From: Aromatoleum evansii
GTDB taxonomy: Bacteria; Pseudomonadota; Gammaproteobacteria; Burkholderiales; Rhodocyclaceae
Length of the DNA stretch: 64,000 nucleotides
Assembly: GCF_012910805.1 (NCBI RefSeq)
Contig: NZ_WTVK01000013.1
Location: 58,190 to 122,189, forward strand
Direction: 5' to 3'
The notes under the pieces are model-generated. The model ran no database searches and was not told the origin of the DNA. It saw only the letters and a program-made list of their open reading frames with translations. Positions 17,236 through 25,356 of this stretch are shown here, in pieces (position 1 is the first letter of the stretch; every line of letters begins with the position of its first letter). Made by a program: the position numbers and the translations under genes.

Positions 17236-18228
17236 ATGATGAGAGTGACGGTACTCGACGACTATCAGGGCCTGGTCCCGCGCCTCGCGGCGACGAAGGA
17301 GCTCTCGGGTCTCCCGGTAAGCCTGCAGGCGCTCACGGAACGCCTCGCCGACGAGGACGCGCTGATCGCCGCGCTGCAGGATACCGACTGCCTGGTGCTG
17401 ATTCGCGAGCGCACGCAGATCACCGCTCGTGTCGTCGAAGCCCTGCCGCGGCTGAAACTGATCGTCCAGACCGGACGGCTTTCCGGCTGCATCGATCTCG
17501 AGGCCTGCAAGCGGCGGTGCGTCGAAGTCCGCGACGGCGGCGGCAATCCGATCGCCCCGGCCGAGCTGACTTGGGCGTTGATCCTCGCTGCGTCGCGGCG
17601 CTTGCTGCCCTACGCGACCCGGCTGTCGCAGGGGCAGTGGCAGCGGAGCCGCGAGCACATCGAGGATGAACAGCTCGGACGAGCCGTGCACGGTCGAACG
17701 CTCGGCGTCTGGTCGCTCGGCAAGATCGGCGCTCGCGTCGCGGCCATCGGACGGGCCTTCGGGATGCGCATCGTCGTGCATGGGCGCGAGCAGTCACGGG
17801 AAGCGGCAGCGAGTGCAGGATACGAGTTCATCGCCGACCGCAGCGAGTTCCTGGCGCAACTCGACGTCCTGACCCTGCATCTGCGGCTCGGCCCCGACAC
17901 GCGCCACATGATCGATGCCGACAATCTTGCGTGCATGCGTCCGGATGCCTTACTGGTTAACACCAGCCGTGCCGAACTTCTCGCGCCGGGCGCCCTGCTC
18001 GACGCGCTCGCCCGTGGCCGACCGGGCGCCGCAGCGCTCGACGTTTTCGAGGGCGAGCCGGATGGCGCGGCACCTTATCTGAACCACCCGGCAATCCTGT
18101 GCACCCCGCATCTGGGCTTCGTCGATCAGGATACCTACGAGGCCTACTTTCGCGAGGCATTCGCCCATGTACGGCGATTCGTGGCCGGGAAACAGGCGAC
18201 ATCCGGTCAGGGAACCGCGCGGTCCTAA
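17236..18228 (+). CDS. D-2-hydroxyacid dehydrogenase (NAD-dependent family)
   Basis: A 330-residue protein of the D-isomer-specific 2-hydroxyacid dehydrogenase family. The Rossmann segment is GRTLGVWSLGKIG near residue 156, so the first glycine of the usual G-x-G-x-x-G is serine. Catalytic positions are visible: Arg in NTSRAELL near 241, Glu in FEGEPD near 273, and His in CTPHLGFV near 292. It would reduce or oxidise a 2-keto/2-hydroxy acid. Coming directly after tcuB in the island, it may handle a hydroxylated tricarboxylate or a side product. No cofactor preference can be given. ATG at 17239 is a possible alternative start. Confidence 0.83.
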   Translation: MMRVTVLDDYQGLVPRLAATKELSGLPVSLQALTERLADEDALIAALQDTDCLVLIRERTQITARVVEALPRLKLIVQTGRLSGCIDLEACKRRCVEVRDGGGNPIAPAELTWALILAASRRLLPYATRLSQGQWQRSREHIEDEQLGRAVHGRTLGVWSLGKIGARVAAIGRAFGMRIVVHGREQSREAAASAGYEFIADRSEFLAQLDVLTLHLRLGPDTRHMIDADNLACMRPDALLVNTSRAELLAPGALLDALARGRPGAAALDVFEGEPDGAAPYLNHPAILCTPHLGFVDQDTYEAYFREAFAHVRRFVAGKQATSGQGTARS

Positions 18229-18260
18229 TAATGCCGCTCTCGCAAAAGTCGTAGCGATTA

Positions 18261-18270
18261 TTGCATTTCA
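18261..18270 (+). promoter_or_regulatory. Shared upstream motif TTGCATTTCA, copy 2
   Basis: This copy is 66 bases before the start of the second prpF-like gene, immediately after the 2-hydroxyacid dehydrogenase gene. It indicates that the second prpF gene has its own regulated promoter even though it follows the tcuAB group on the same strand. Confidence 0.5.
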
Positions 18271-18326
18271 GGTTTTTCCGTCGTGCGCCCAGAATCGCGC
18301 CATCGTTCAGACGGAGGAACACCACC

Positions 18327-19424
18327 ATGATGCTGACCATCCCTTGCACGCTGATGCGTGGAGGCACGTCGAAGGGGCCGTATTTCCACGCCGCGGATCT
18401 TCCCGCCGATCCCGCCGAGCGCGATCGGGTACTGCTCGCGGCGATGGGTTCGCCCCATGCACGTCAGATCGACGGCATCGGCGGCGGCGACACGCTCACG
18501 AGCAAGGTGGTCATCGTGAGCCCCGCGTCCCGGGCCGACATCGACATCGAGTACCTCTTTGCCCAGGTGTCGGTGGAAACGGCCACGGTCGACACGACAC
18601 CGAACTGCGGCAACATGCTCGCCGGCGTCGGCCCCTTCGCAATCGAGAACGGATTGGTCTCCGCAACCGACCCCGTCACGACCCTGCGCATCCTCAACGT
18701 GAACACCGGCAAGATCGTCGAGGCCGTGATCCAGACTCCTGGCGGCAAGGTGAGCTACGACGGACTCGCACGAATCGACGGCGTCCCCGGCAGTGGCGCG
18801 CCGATCCAGTTGAATTTCCGTGATGCCGCCGGTGCCAAGACCGGACGCCTGCTGCCGACCGGGCGTGTGGTCGATGTCGTCGATGGCGTGGGCGTGTCCT
18901 GCATCGACTTCTCGACGCCGCTGATCTTCGTCCCGGCCGAAGCGATGGGCAAGACCGGCCACGAGACGAAGGGCGAACTCGATGCCGACCGGAAACTGAA
19001 GATTCGACTCGAGTCCATCCGGCTGCAGGTTGCGCTGCTGGCAGGACTCGGCGACGTGCGCGACAAGGTCTTGCCGAAGATCGCGCTGGTTGCGTCGCCG
19101 CAGGGCCGAGGCGTGATCGCCTCGCGCTACTTCACCCCGTGGAACTGCCATTCCGCCTATGCCGTGACCGGCGCGCTGTGCCTCGCGGCCGCGAGCATCA
19201 TTCCCGGCTCCGTGGTGCAAGGTCTCGCCCGGCCGAAGTCTGACGACCCGTACCTCGTGAGCATCGAGCAGCCTGCCGGAACGCTGGACATCCGCCTCGA
19301 CGTCGCGGCGCAGGGGGCCGACGGCATTCCGCTCATCCAGTCCGCAGGCCTGATCCGGACGGCCCGCCCACTGTTTCGGGGAGCCGTTCACGTTCCTCTG
19401 TGCGAACCCGGCCAAGCCGCATAA
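18327..19424 (+). CDS. PrpF-family isomerase/tautomerase, Cys-containing paralogue
   Basis: A 365-residue second PrpF-family protein, visibly similar in every block to the one at 4851 (LMRGGTSKGPYF; LLAAMGSPHARQIDGIGGG; YLFAQVSV; GRLLPTG). It keeps both proposed family residues: Lys60 in TSK and Cys94 in NCGN, 34 residues apart. The family includes 2-methylaconitate isomerase (PrpF), 4-oxalomesaconate tautomerase (GalD) and fungal aconitate delta-isomerase (Adi1). The start ATG at 18327 follows GGAGGAAC. Its place between tcuAB and the porin suggests action on aconitate isomers. The two paralogues probably have different substrates or directions. Confidence 0.83.
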   Translation: MMLTIPCTLMRGGTSKGPYFHAADLPADPAERDRVLLAAMGSPHARQIDGIGGGDTLTSKVVIVSPASRADIDIEYLFAQVSVETATVDTTPNCGNMLAGVGPFAIENGLVSATDPVTTLRILNVNTGKIVEAVIQTPGGKVSYDGLARIDGVPGSGAPIQLNFRDAAGAKTGRLLPTGRVVDVVDGVGVSCIDFSTPLIFVPAEAMGKTGHETKGELDADRKLKIRLESIRLQVALLAGLGDVRDKVLPKIALVASPQGRGVIASRYFTPWNCHSAYAVTGALCLAAASIIPGSVVQGLARPKSDDPYLVSIEQPAGTLDIRLDVAAQGADGIPLIQSAGLIRTARPLFRGAVHVPLCEPGQAA

Positions 19425-19530
19425 CCGCAACGGTCCCGAAATAACCAAGCGCGCGTCGTCGGAAGCCTGGAGGCCGCCGTCGGCACGCGCCGGCCTCATG
19501 ATGCTAATTCCGCATTAATCCGTCTAAGTT

Positions 19531-19545
19531 TTGCATTTCACGCAA
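19531..19545. promoter_or_regulatory. Shared upstream motif, copy 3, forming a dyad
   Basis: TTGCATTTCACGCAA contains the same ten bases as copies 1 and 2 and here forms a dyad with TTGC/GCAA arms; the inner TGC...GCA fits T-N11-A. It lies 149 bases before the porin gene, in the only sizeable gap (19425-19679) of this part. A LysR-type operator is the simplest reading. Confidence 0.5.
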
Positions 19546-19679
19546 TTAAGTACGGTCCCCATACTTCGCCTGCACTCGACAGTCTCGGAAGAAATCCACT
19601 GCGGCTGCAAGAGCTGATGACGACCCTGGCCGAAGTCCGGGGCGACGGCGAGAAGACGAATCTAACCAAGGAGGAAGGC

Positions 19680-20993
19680 ATGAAGAAGATCAATGCGGGC
19701 GTCCTGCCCCTGCTCGTGGCCGGGCTGTTTGCACCGGCAATCTGCGTGGCGGCCGAAGCGGACGGGCACAAGCTGGAACTGAAAGTGCGCGGCGTGCATT
19801 TCGACCGCGAGTTCGAGACATCCTCGAGGGATCGCACCCAGACCGGGCTCGGCCTGCAGCTCAACTACGAGTCGCCGTACTTCGGCGACATCGTCGGATT
19901 CGGCGTGTCGGGCTACAGTGTCACCAAGCTCGATGCGACCGGCTTTGTCACAACGGACGTGCTCTCCGCCGACAACAACGGAGAGCTGCACGACTCCTTC
20001 GGCAAGGTCGCCCAAGCGTTCGTCAAACTGAAGTACCAGGACAAGGCCCAGCTCAAGATCGGCCGGCAACTCTATGACAGCCTGCTCCTGATCAGCTCGA
20101 CGAGCCGTGCGGTGCCCAACACCTACTCCGGTGCGAGCGGCCAGCTGACGCTCATCCCGGGGCTCACGCTCTACGGCGCGATGTTCGACGAATGGTCACG
20201 GCGCGGCGAAGCGCATTTCGAGAAATTCGCGACCGATCGTTCCGACGAGGGCGACATCGACTACGTCGCCGCCGCAGGCGCACGCTATGCGAAGGGACCC
20301 TACGAAATCACCCTCGAGTACCTGAACTCGAAGGACTTCCTGACCAAGGTCGGTCTCGTGGGAGCTTATACATTCAGTCTGGCGGACAAGGACAAGCTGA
20401 AGCTGAGTGCCGGTCTGCATACCTCGCGAGATGCGGGCAAGCTGTTCGTCACGGCCGCCGAGGGGGCGGAACTGGACGACGAGGATGTCCCCGGCTCGCG
20501 TGCCGGCGTGACCCGCAGCGACAACGACGGGCGCGGCGTCTATCTGGATGCGGAGTGGACGGCCGGAAACGTCATGCTCGGGGCTGCGGTAGCGAAGTTC
20601 GATGGCGCGTGGATCGAGGACAATTTCACCGGCGACCACGGCATGAACCCCTTTCCCACGGGCGGCGTGCTGGCGGACATGACCAACAACGACGAGACGG
20701 TCTGGATGGCCCGCGCGGGCTACGATTGGAAAGACTACGTCAAGGGACTCAAGACAACGGTCAAGTACAAGCAGGGCACGGGAGCCAGGAACAGTCACGT
20801 TTCGTCGCTGGGCAAGGCGGACGAAAGTGAACTGGAAGTCGATGTGCGCTACCAGATCCCGCTACTCAAGGGCCTGAACCTACGGTACCGATACCTTGAA
20901 TACAAGTCCGACAAGACGGGTCGAGTGGATGGCGTCCTGCAGGACAACACCGACCATCGCGTGTACCTCGATTACACGTATCGCTTCTTCTGA
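19680..20993 (+). CDS. Outer-membrane porin (OprD-like)
   Basis: A 437-residue protein with a signal peptide (cleavage after ICVAA), alternating beta-strand pattern throughout and a C-terminal aromatic end (YTYRFF), as required for barrel assembly. The mid-part (KLKIGRQLYDSLLLISSTSRAVPNTYSG) resembles OprD-family substrate-specific porins, which admit carboxylates and amino acids. I place the start at 19680, 5 bases after AAGGAGG and directly before a signal peptide; a longer frame from 19617 has no such support. As the last gene of the island and sharing the upstream motif, it probably lets the tricarboxylate substrate through the outer membrane. Confidence 0.82.
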   Translation: MKKINAGVLPLLVAGLFAPAICVAAEADGHKLELKVRGVHFDREFETSSRDRTQTGLGLQLNYESPYFGDIVGFGVSGYSVTKLDATGFVTTDVLSADNNGELHDSFGKVAQAFVKLKYQDKAQLKIGRQLYDSLLLISSTSRAVPNTYSGASGQLTLIPGLTLYGAMFDEWSRRGEAHFEKFATDRSDEGDIDYVAAAGARYAKGPYEITLEYLNSKDFLTKVGLVGAYTFSLADKDKLKLSAGLHTSRDAGKLFVTAAEGAELDDEDVPGSRAGVTRSDNDGRGVYLDAEWTAGNVMLGAAVAKFDGAWIEDNFTGDHGMNPFPTGGVLADMTNNDETVWMARAGYDWKDYVKGLKTTVKYKQGTGARNSHVSSLGKADESELEVDVRYQIPLLKGLNLRYRYLEYKSDKTGRVDGVLQDNTDHRVYLDYTYRFF

Positions 20994-21074
20994 CGCCAAG
21001 AGGGGTACAGCGCATGGTCGCGCGCGGCATCCGGATGCCGCGCGAAATGATGCCCCGAGGCGCCTTGCCCGCGA

Positions 21075-22181
21075 TCAGCCGCCCCCGCGGCGGCCGGCCG
21101 CGGCCGGGGACGCCACGCCCGCCTCGTACCACCCCTTGCTCGCATTGACCACGCGCACCACGAGCAGCATCACCGGCACCTCGATCAGCACGCCGACCAC
21201 GGTCGCCAGCGCCGCGCCCGACTCGAAGCCGAACAGGCTGATCGCCGCCGCCACCGCCAACTCGAAGAAGTTCGACGCCCCGATCAGTGCCGAGGGGCAG
21301 GCGACACTGTGCTTCTCGCCTACCATGCGGTTCAGCAGGTAGGCGAGCGTCGAGTTGAAGAACACCTGGATCAGGATGGGCACCGCGAGCAGCGCGATCA
21401 CCAGCGGCTGCGCGAGGATGGCCTCGCCCTGGAAGGCGAAGAGCAACACCAGCGTCACCAGCAGCGCACTGATCGACCACGGGCCGATGCGCTCCATCGT
21501 GGCGTCGAACACCGCCTGCCCGCGCGCGAGCAGTGCCTTGCGTGCAACCTGCGCGAGCGCGACCGGAATCACGATGTAGAGCACCACCGACGTGAACAGC
21601 GTGTCCCACGGCACCGTGATCGCCGAAATGCCCAGCAGCACGCCGACGATGGGGGCAAACGCGACCACCATGATCGCGTCGTTGAGCGCGACCTGCGACA
21701 GCGTGAAGATCGGGTCGCCGTTGGTCAGCCGGCTCCACACGAACACCATCGCCGTGCACGGGGCCGCCGCGAGCAGGATCAGGCCCGCGACGTAGCTGTC
21801 GATCTGCTCCGCCGGCAGCCACGGCGCGAACAGGTGACGGATGAAGAACCATCCCAGCAGCGCCATCGAGAACGGTTTCACGAGCCAGTTCACGATTAGC
21901 GTCACGCCGATGCCGCGCACGTGGCCGCGGATCTCGTGCAGCGCACCGAAATCGACCTTCATCAGCATCGGGATGATCATCACCCAGATCAGCACGCCGA
22001 CCGGCAGGTTCACCTGCGCGACCTCCATGCGACCGATGGCCTGGAACAGCGCAGGCGCCATCTGGCCGAAGGCGATTCCGGCGACGATGCACAGGAACAC
22101 CCACACCGTGAGATAGCGCTCGAAGACGCTCATCGGGGCAGCCGCCGCATGCTTGGCGGTAATTTCACATTGAACGGACAT
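21075..22181 (-). CDS. acr3: Arsenite efflux permease Acr3
   Basis: A 368-residue, ten-segment membrane protein of the Acr3 (bile acid/arsenite) family. The essential cysteine of the fourth segment is in APCTAMVFVWS, Cys142. It exports As(III) from the cytoplasm using the proton gradient, and in the presence of ArsA may be energised by ATP. It is the last gene of the arsRCDA-acr3 operon on the minus strand, 15 bases after arsA. N-terminal residues 1-16 are hydrophilic and variable; a start at the internal Met17 (MSVFERYL) is possible. Confidence 0.93.
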   Translation of the reverse strand: MSVQCEITAKHAAAAPMSVFERYLTVWVFLCIVAGIAFGQMAPALFQAIGRMEVAQVNLPVGVLIWVMIIPMLMKVDFGALHEIRGHVRGIGVTLIVNWLVKPFSMALLGWFFIRHLFAPWLPAEQIDSYVAGLILLAAAPCTAMVFVWSRLTNGDPIFTLSQVALNDAIMVVAFAPIVGVLLGISAITVPWDTLFTSVVLYIVIPVALAQVARKALLARGQAVFDATMERIGPWSISALLVTLVLLFAFQGEAILAQPLVIALLAVPILIQVFFNSTLAYLLNRMVGEKHSVACPSALIGASNFFELAVAAAISLFGFESGAALATVVGVLIEVPVMLLVVRVVNASKGWYEAGVASPAAAGRRGGG

Positions 22182-22196
22182 GTTTCACGTCTTCCT

Positions 22197-23972
22197 TCAG
22201 TTCTTTCCTGCGGCCAGCGCATGCAGCCGCGCTACGCCGACCGGCTCCTCGGCCTGCACCGGCACCAGCGTGACCCGCTTGGCGTGGTGTTCGCGCACGG
22301 CCTCGATCTGCGGCCACTCCTGCTCGGCGCGACAACGCAACACCGGCGCGTCGGTGCGTGCGGCGGCGAGGCTGTTGTTGATGATCCACGCCCACGGCTC
22401 GATCCCCGCGCGGCGCAAATCCGCCTGCAGGTTCGCGGCCTCGAGCACCGGCGTGGTCTCGGCGAGCGTCACGACGAGCACCTTGGTCTGCGTCGGATCC
22501 TGCAGCTGCATCATCGGCGTCGTGAAGTGCGTGACGCGGCTCTTGTCCATGTGGCGCGCGATTTCCTTGTGATACGCGCCGGTCGCGTCGAGCAGCAGCA
22601 AGGTGTGTCCGGTCGGCGCCGTGTCCATGACGACGAACTTCTTCCCGGCTTCGCGGATGATGCGCGAGAAGGCCTGGAAAACGGCGATTTCCTCGGTGCA
22701 AGGCGAGCGCAGGTCCTCTTCCAGCATCGCGCGTCCGTGCGCATCCAGGTCCTTGCCGCTCGTCTCCAGTACATGCTGGCGATAGCGTTCCGTCTCCACC
22801 TGCGGGTCGATGCGGCTCACGGCGAGATTCCCGAGCGAGCCCTCTAGCGTCTCCGCGAGGTGCGCCGCCGGATCGGAGGTGCTCAGATGCACCGGGAAAC
22901 CCCGGCGCGCGAGCTCCACCGCGATCGCGGCCGCGAGCGTTGTCTTGCCGACCCCGCCCTTCCCCATCAGCATCACGAGCCCGTGGCCGTCCGCAGCGAT
23001 GCCGTCGACCAGGCCCGCGAGATTCGGCAACGCGAGCGCGGCCGACGCACGCGCATCGCGCGACACGTCGCAGGACGGCAAACCGCCCGTGCCGAGCAAG
23101 GCGCGGAGCGCCCGCAAGCCGACGAGATTGAAGGGCATCAGCGGCACGTAGTCCGTGGGCAGCCCGCGCAGCGGCTCGGGGAGCGCGGCGAGCGCGTCCC
23201 GTTCGCGACGCAGCACGGCCGCGGCCAGCCCGTCCGCGCGCGCGGCGGCATCATCGGCAAGCACGCCATTGATGACGAGGAACTGGCGACTGAGCCCGAT
23301 CGCCGCCAGCTCGGCATGCGTACGGGCCACTTCGCGCAGCGTCGAGACCTGGGCACGTGCGACGAGCACGAGCCGCGTGCGCGTGGCATCCGCAAGCGCC
23401 GCAACGGCGGACGAATACTGCTCGCGCTGCTTCTGCAGCCCGGCCAGCGGGCCGAGGCAGGACGCCCCTTCGGTGTTGTTCGCGAGAAATCCCGACCATG
23501 CCGCCGGCAGCTGCAGCAAGCGGATCGTATGGCCGGTCGGCGCCGTGTCGAATACGACGTGGTCGAAGCCACTCGTGAGCTGCGTATCGGTCAGCAGTCC
23601 GGTGAACTCGTCGAACGCCGCGATCTCGGTGGTGCAAGCGCCAGAAAGCTGCTCCTCGATGCCGCGTACGACCTCATCCGGCAGGATCCCGCGCACCGGA
23701 CCGACGATGCGGTCGCGATAGGATCGGGCCGCCGCCTGCGGGTCGATTTCCAGCGCGGAAAGCCCCGACACCGCCTCGATCGGCGTCACCCGGTTGCCGA
23801 TCTCCTGCTCGAACACCTGTGCCACGTTCGAGGCCGGATCGGTGCTCACCAGCAACACCTTGCGGCCGAGTCCGGCGAGATGGATTGCAGTGGCGCAGGC
23901 CAGCGAAGTCTTGCCGACCCCACCCTTGCCGGTGAAAAAGAGGTAACGCGGCGGCTGATCGAGGAAGCGCAT
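22197..23972 (-). CDS. arsA: ArsA arsenite-stimulated ATPase (two-domain)
   Basis: A 591-residue full-length ArsA with two homologous nucleotide-binding halves. Walker A motifs GKGGVGKTSLACATA (residues ~15-29) and GKGGVGKTTLAAAIA (~338-352) are both intact, as are two DTAPTGHT signal-transduction stretches (~142 and ~447). Cysteines in SGACTTEIAAF and SPCTEEIAVF match the positions that bind As(III) in ArsA. It energises arsenite export together with the Acr3 permease encoded 15 bases downstream and is supplied with metalloid by ArsD, encoded just upstream. Confidence 0.95.
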   Translation of the reverse strand: MRFLDQPPRYLFFTGKGGVGKTSLACATAIHLAGLGRKVLLVSTDPASNVAQVFEQEIGNRVTPIEAVSGLSALEIDPQAAARSYRDRIVGPVRGILPDEVVRGIEEQLSGACTTEIAAFDEFTGLLTDTQLTSGFDHVVFDTAPTGHTIRLLQLPAAWSGFLANNTEGASCLGPLAGLQKQREQYSSAVAALADATRTRLVLVARAQVSTLREVARTHAELAAIGLSRQFLVINGVLADDAAARADGLAAAVLRRERDALAALPEPLRGLPTDYVPLMPFNLVGLRALRALLGTGGLPSCDVSRDARASAALALPNLAGLVDGIAADGHGLVMLMGKGGVGKTTLAAAIAVELARRGFPVHLSTSDPAAHLAETLEGSLGNLAVSRIDPQVETERYRQHVLETSGKDLDAHGRAMLEEDLRSPCTEEIAVFQAFSRIIREAGKKFVVMDTAPTGHTLLLLDATGAYHKEIARHMDKSRVTHFTTPMMQLQDPTQTKVLVVTLAETTPVLEAANLQADLRRAGIEPWAWIINNSLAAARTDAPVLRCRAEQEWPQIEAVREHHAKRVTLVPVQAEEPVGVARLHALAAGKN

Positions 23973-23988
23973 GTCGGAGGCGCTCCGC

Positions 23989-24348
23989 TCAGCAGCAGCG
24001 GCCGCCGCTGCAGCACCCGCCGGCGGCCTTGCCGGCAGGCTCAGCCTGCACCCCGGCCCAGCGGGCGAGTTCGTCGCGCGTCGGATAACGCCCCGCCAAC
24101 GCGAACTCGCCGTCGATCAGGATCAGCGGCAGCGACTCGGCGCCCGACCGCTCGAGGAAACCCTTCACGACCGCATTCTGCGCGAACGCCAAGGGTTGCT
24201 GGGCGAGGTTGAAGCGCTCGAGCGCGATGCCCTGCTGCTTCGCCCACTCGACATCGGCTGCGAAGCTGACGAGCTGCTGGTCGACGTCGACGCCGCACAC
24301 TCCGGTGCTGCAGCACAGCGCGGGATCGAAGATCTGGATCGATTTCAT
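23989..24348 (-). CDS. arsD: ArsD arsenite metallochaperone
   Basis: A 119-residue ArsD. The metalloid-binding cysteines Cys12, Cys13 and Cys18 (ALCCSTGVCG) are present, and the C terminus ends in further vicinal pairs (GGCCSGGRCC). ArsD carries As(III) to ArsA and has weak repressor activity. It is third in the operon, 16 bases before arsA. The thioredoxin-like region and the length match the family, so the call is firm. Confidence 0.95.
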   Translation of the reverse strand: MKSIQIFDPALCCSTGVCGVDVDQQLVSFAADVEWAKQQGIALERFNLAQQPLAFAQNAVVKGFLERSGAESLPLILIDGEFALAGRYPTRDELARWAGVQAEPAGKAAGGCCSGGRCC

Positions 24349-24390
24349 GTCGGATGCTCCTTGGGAAGACGAATGAGGCGAAAAGGGAAT

Positions 24391-24870
24391 TCAGAGCAGC
24401 AGCGTGCCAATGCGGTCGAGTCCGGCCTTGAGGCGGGCACGGTCGGCCTGCAGTTCGTCGAGCGGCAGCGCGAGGAAGGCTTCGATGCGTGCGCGCAAGA
24501 TGCGGTATGCGGTCATGAAGGCGGCGTCGATCTCGGCGTCGGTGCCGGTCGCGTGCGCGGGATCCTCGACGCCCCAGTGCGTGCGCAGCGCCGGGCCGAG
24601 GTAGGCCGGGCAGGTCTCGCCCGCGGCACTTGCGCAGACGGTCACGACGATGTCCGGCGTCACGGGCAGCGCATCCCACGACTTGCTGTGGTAGCCCTCG
24701 GTGGCGATCCCCTCGCGTGCCAGCAGGGCGAGCGAGCGCGGATGCACGTAACCGGCGGGCTTGCTGCCGGCGCTCACGGCCGTCCAGCCTTGCGGCGCCA
24801 GATGATTGAAGGTCGCCTCGGCGAGGATGGACCGGCACGAGTTGCCGGTACATAGGAACAACACATTCAT
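24391..24870 (-). CDS. arsC: ArsC arsenate reductase, low-molecular-weight phosphatase type
   Basis: A 159-residue enzyme of the LMW protein-tyrosine-phosphatase fold. The P-loop CTGNSCR holds the nucleophile Cys7, and CASAAGETCP (residues ~78-87) supplies the second and third cysteines of the thioredoxin-coupled mechanism. It reduces As(V) to As(III), which Acr3 exports. I set the start at the ATG at 24870 because the protein begins exactly with the family N terminus MNVLFLCTGNSC; it overlaps the end of arsR by 4 bases. Confidence 0.94.
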   Translation of the reverse strand: MNVLFLCTGNSCRSILAEATFNHLAPQGWTAVSAGSKPAGYVHPRSLALLAREGIATEGYHSKSWDALPVTPDIVVTVCASAAGETCPAYLGPALRTHWGVEDPAHATGTDAEIDAAFMTAYRILRARIEAFLALPLDELQADRARLKAGLDRIGTLLL

Positions 24871-25238
24871 GCTTTCGATTCCCGCACAGGGTTGGATGAG
24901 CCACAAGCGGGAATCCCTCCGGATAGGAGATCCGCGTCCCGGCACCCGCCGGACACCCCGCTGCAGCAGTTTTCGGTGAGAAAGCCGACGACCTCGGTCA
25001 TCAGCGCGAGATTCGCCCGGTAACGCAGGAATCGCCCCTCCTGCTCCACGCGCAGCAGTCCGGCCTGCGTCATCGTGCGCAGATGGAAGGACAGGCTGCT
25101 CGGTGCGACGTCGAGCGCTGCGGCGATATCCCCGGCGACGATGCCGACCGGCTCCGCCTTCACGAGCAGCCGGAATACACCGAGCCGGACACCCGACGAG
25201 AGGCATTCGAATACGGCAAGGGCGGCTTTTTCGTCCAT
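24867..25238 (-). CDS. arsR: ArsR family arsenic-responsive repressor, C-terminal cysteine type
   Basis: A 123-residue winged-helix repressor, first gene of the ars operon. The recognition helix is in VAPSSLSFHLRTMTQAGLL. The classical CVC inducer box in the DNA-binding helix is missing. Instead Cys91, Cys92 and Cys99 (NCCSGVSGGC) lie near the C terminus, as in the Acidithiobacillus ferrooxidans type of ArsR, where a C-terminal cysteine triad binds As(III). It should leave its operator upstream of 25239 when As(III) is bound, and so derepress arsRCDA-acr3. Confidence 0.92.
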   Translation of the reverse strand: MDEKAALAVFECLSSGVRLGVFRLLVKAEPVGIVAGDIAAALDVAPSSLSFHLRTMTQAGLLRVEQEGRFLRYRANLALMTEVVGFLTENCCSGVSGGCRDADLLSGGIPACGSSNPVRESKA

Positions 25239-25267
25239 CTCTTCGACACTTCCAAAGTTGTTGAAAT

Positions 25268-25296
25268 ATCGTATCGATAGACGTGAGTGACGTCAA
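25268..25296 (-). promoter_or_regulatory. ars operon sigma-70-type promoter with overlapping operator dyad
   Basis: On the minus strand TTGACG (25296-25291), a 17-base spacer, and TACGAT (25273-25268) form a good promoter 30 bases before arsR. The spacer-end stretch TATCGATACGATATTTCAAC is AT-rich and contains short dyads (ATCGAT), a plausible ArsR operator overlapping the -10 element. Confidence 0.6.
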
Positions 25297-25356
25297 TGCA
25301 ACCGCCACCGCAGCGCTTCCGACGCAACGCCGCATCTCCGCGAGGACTCCGACCCG

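Noticed and set aside
20866..22104. Minus-strand frame overlapping acr3 in another phase
   Set aside because: Out of phase with the clear Acr3 permease; arginine- and glycine-rich shadow.
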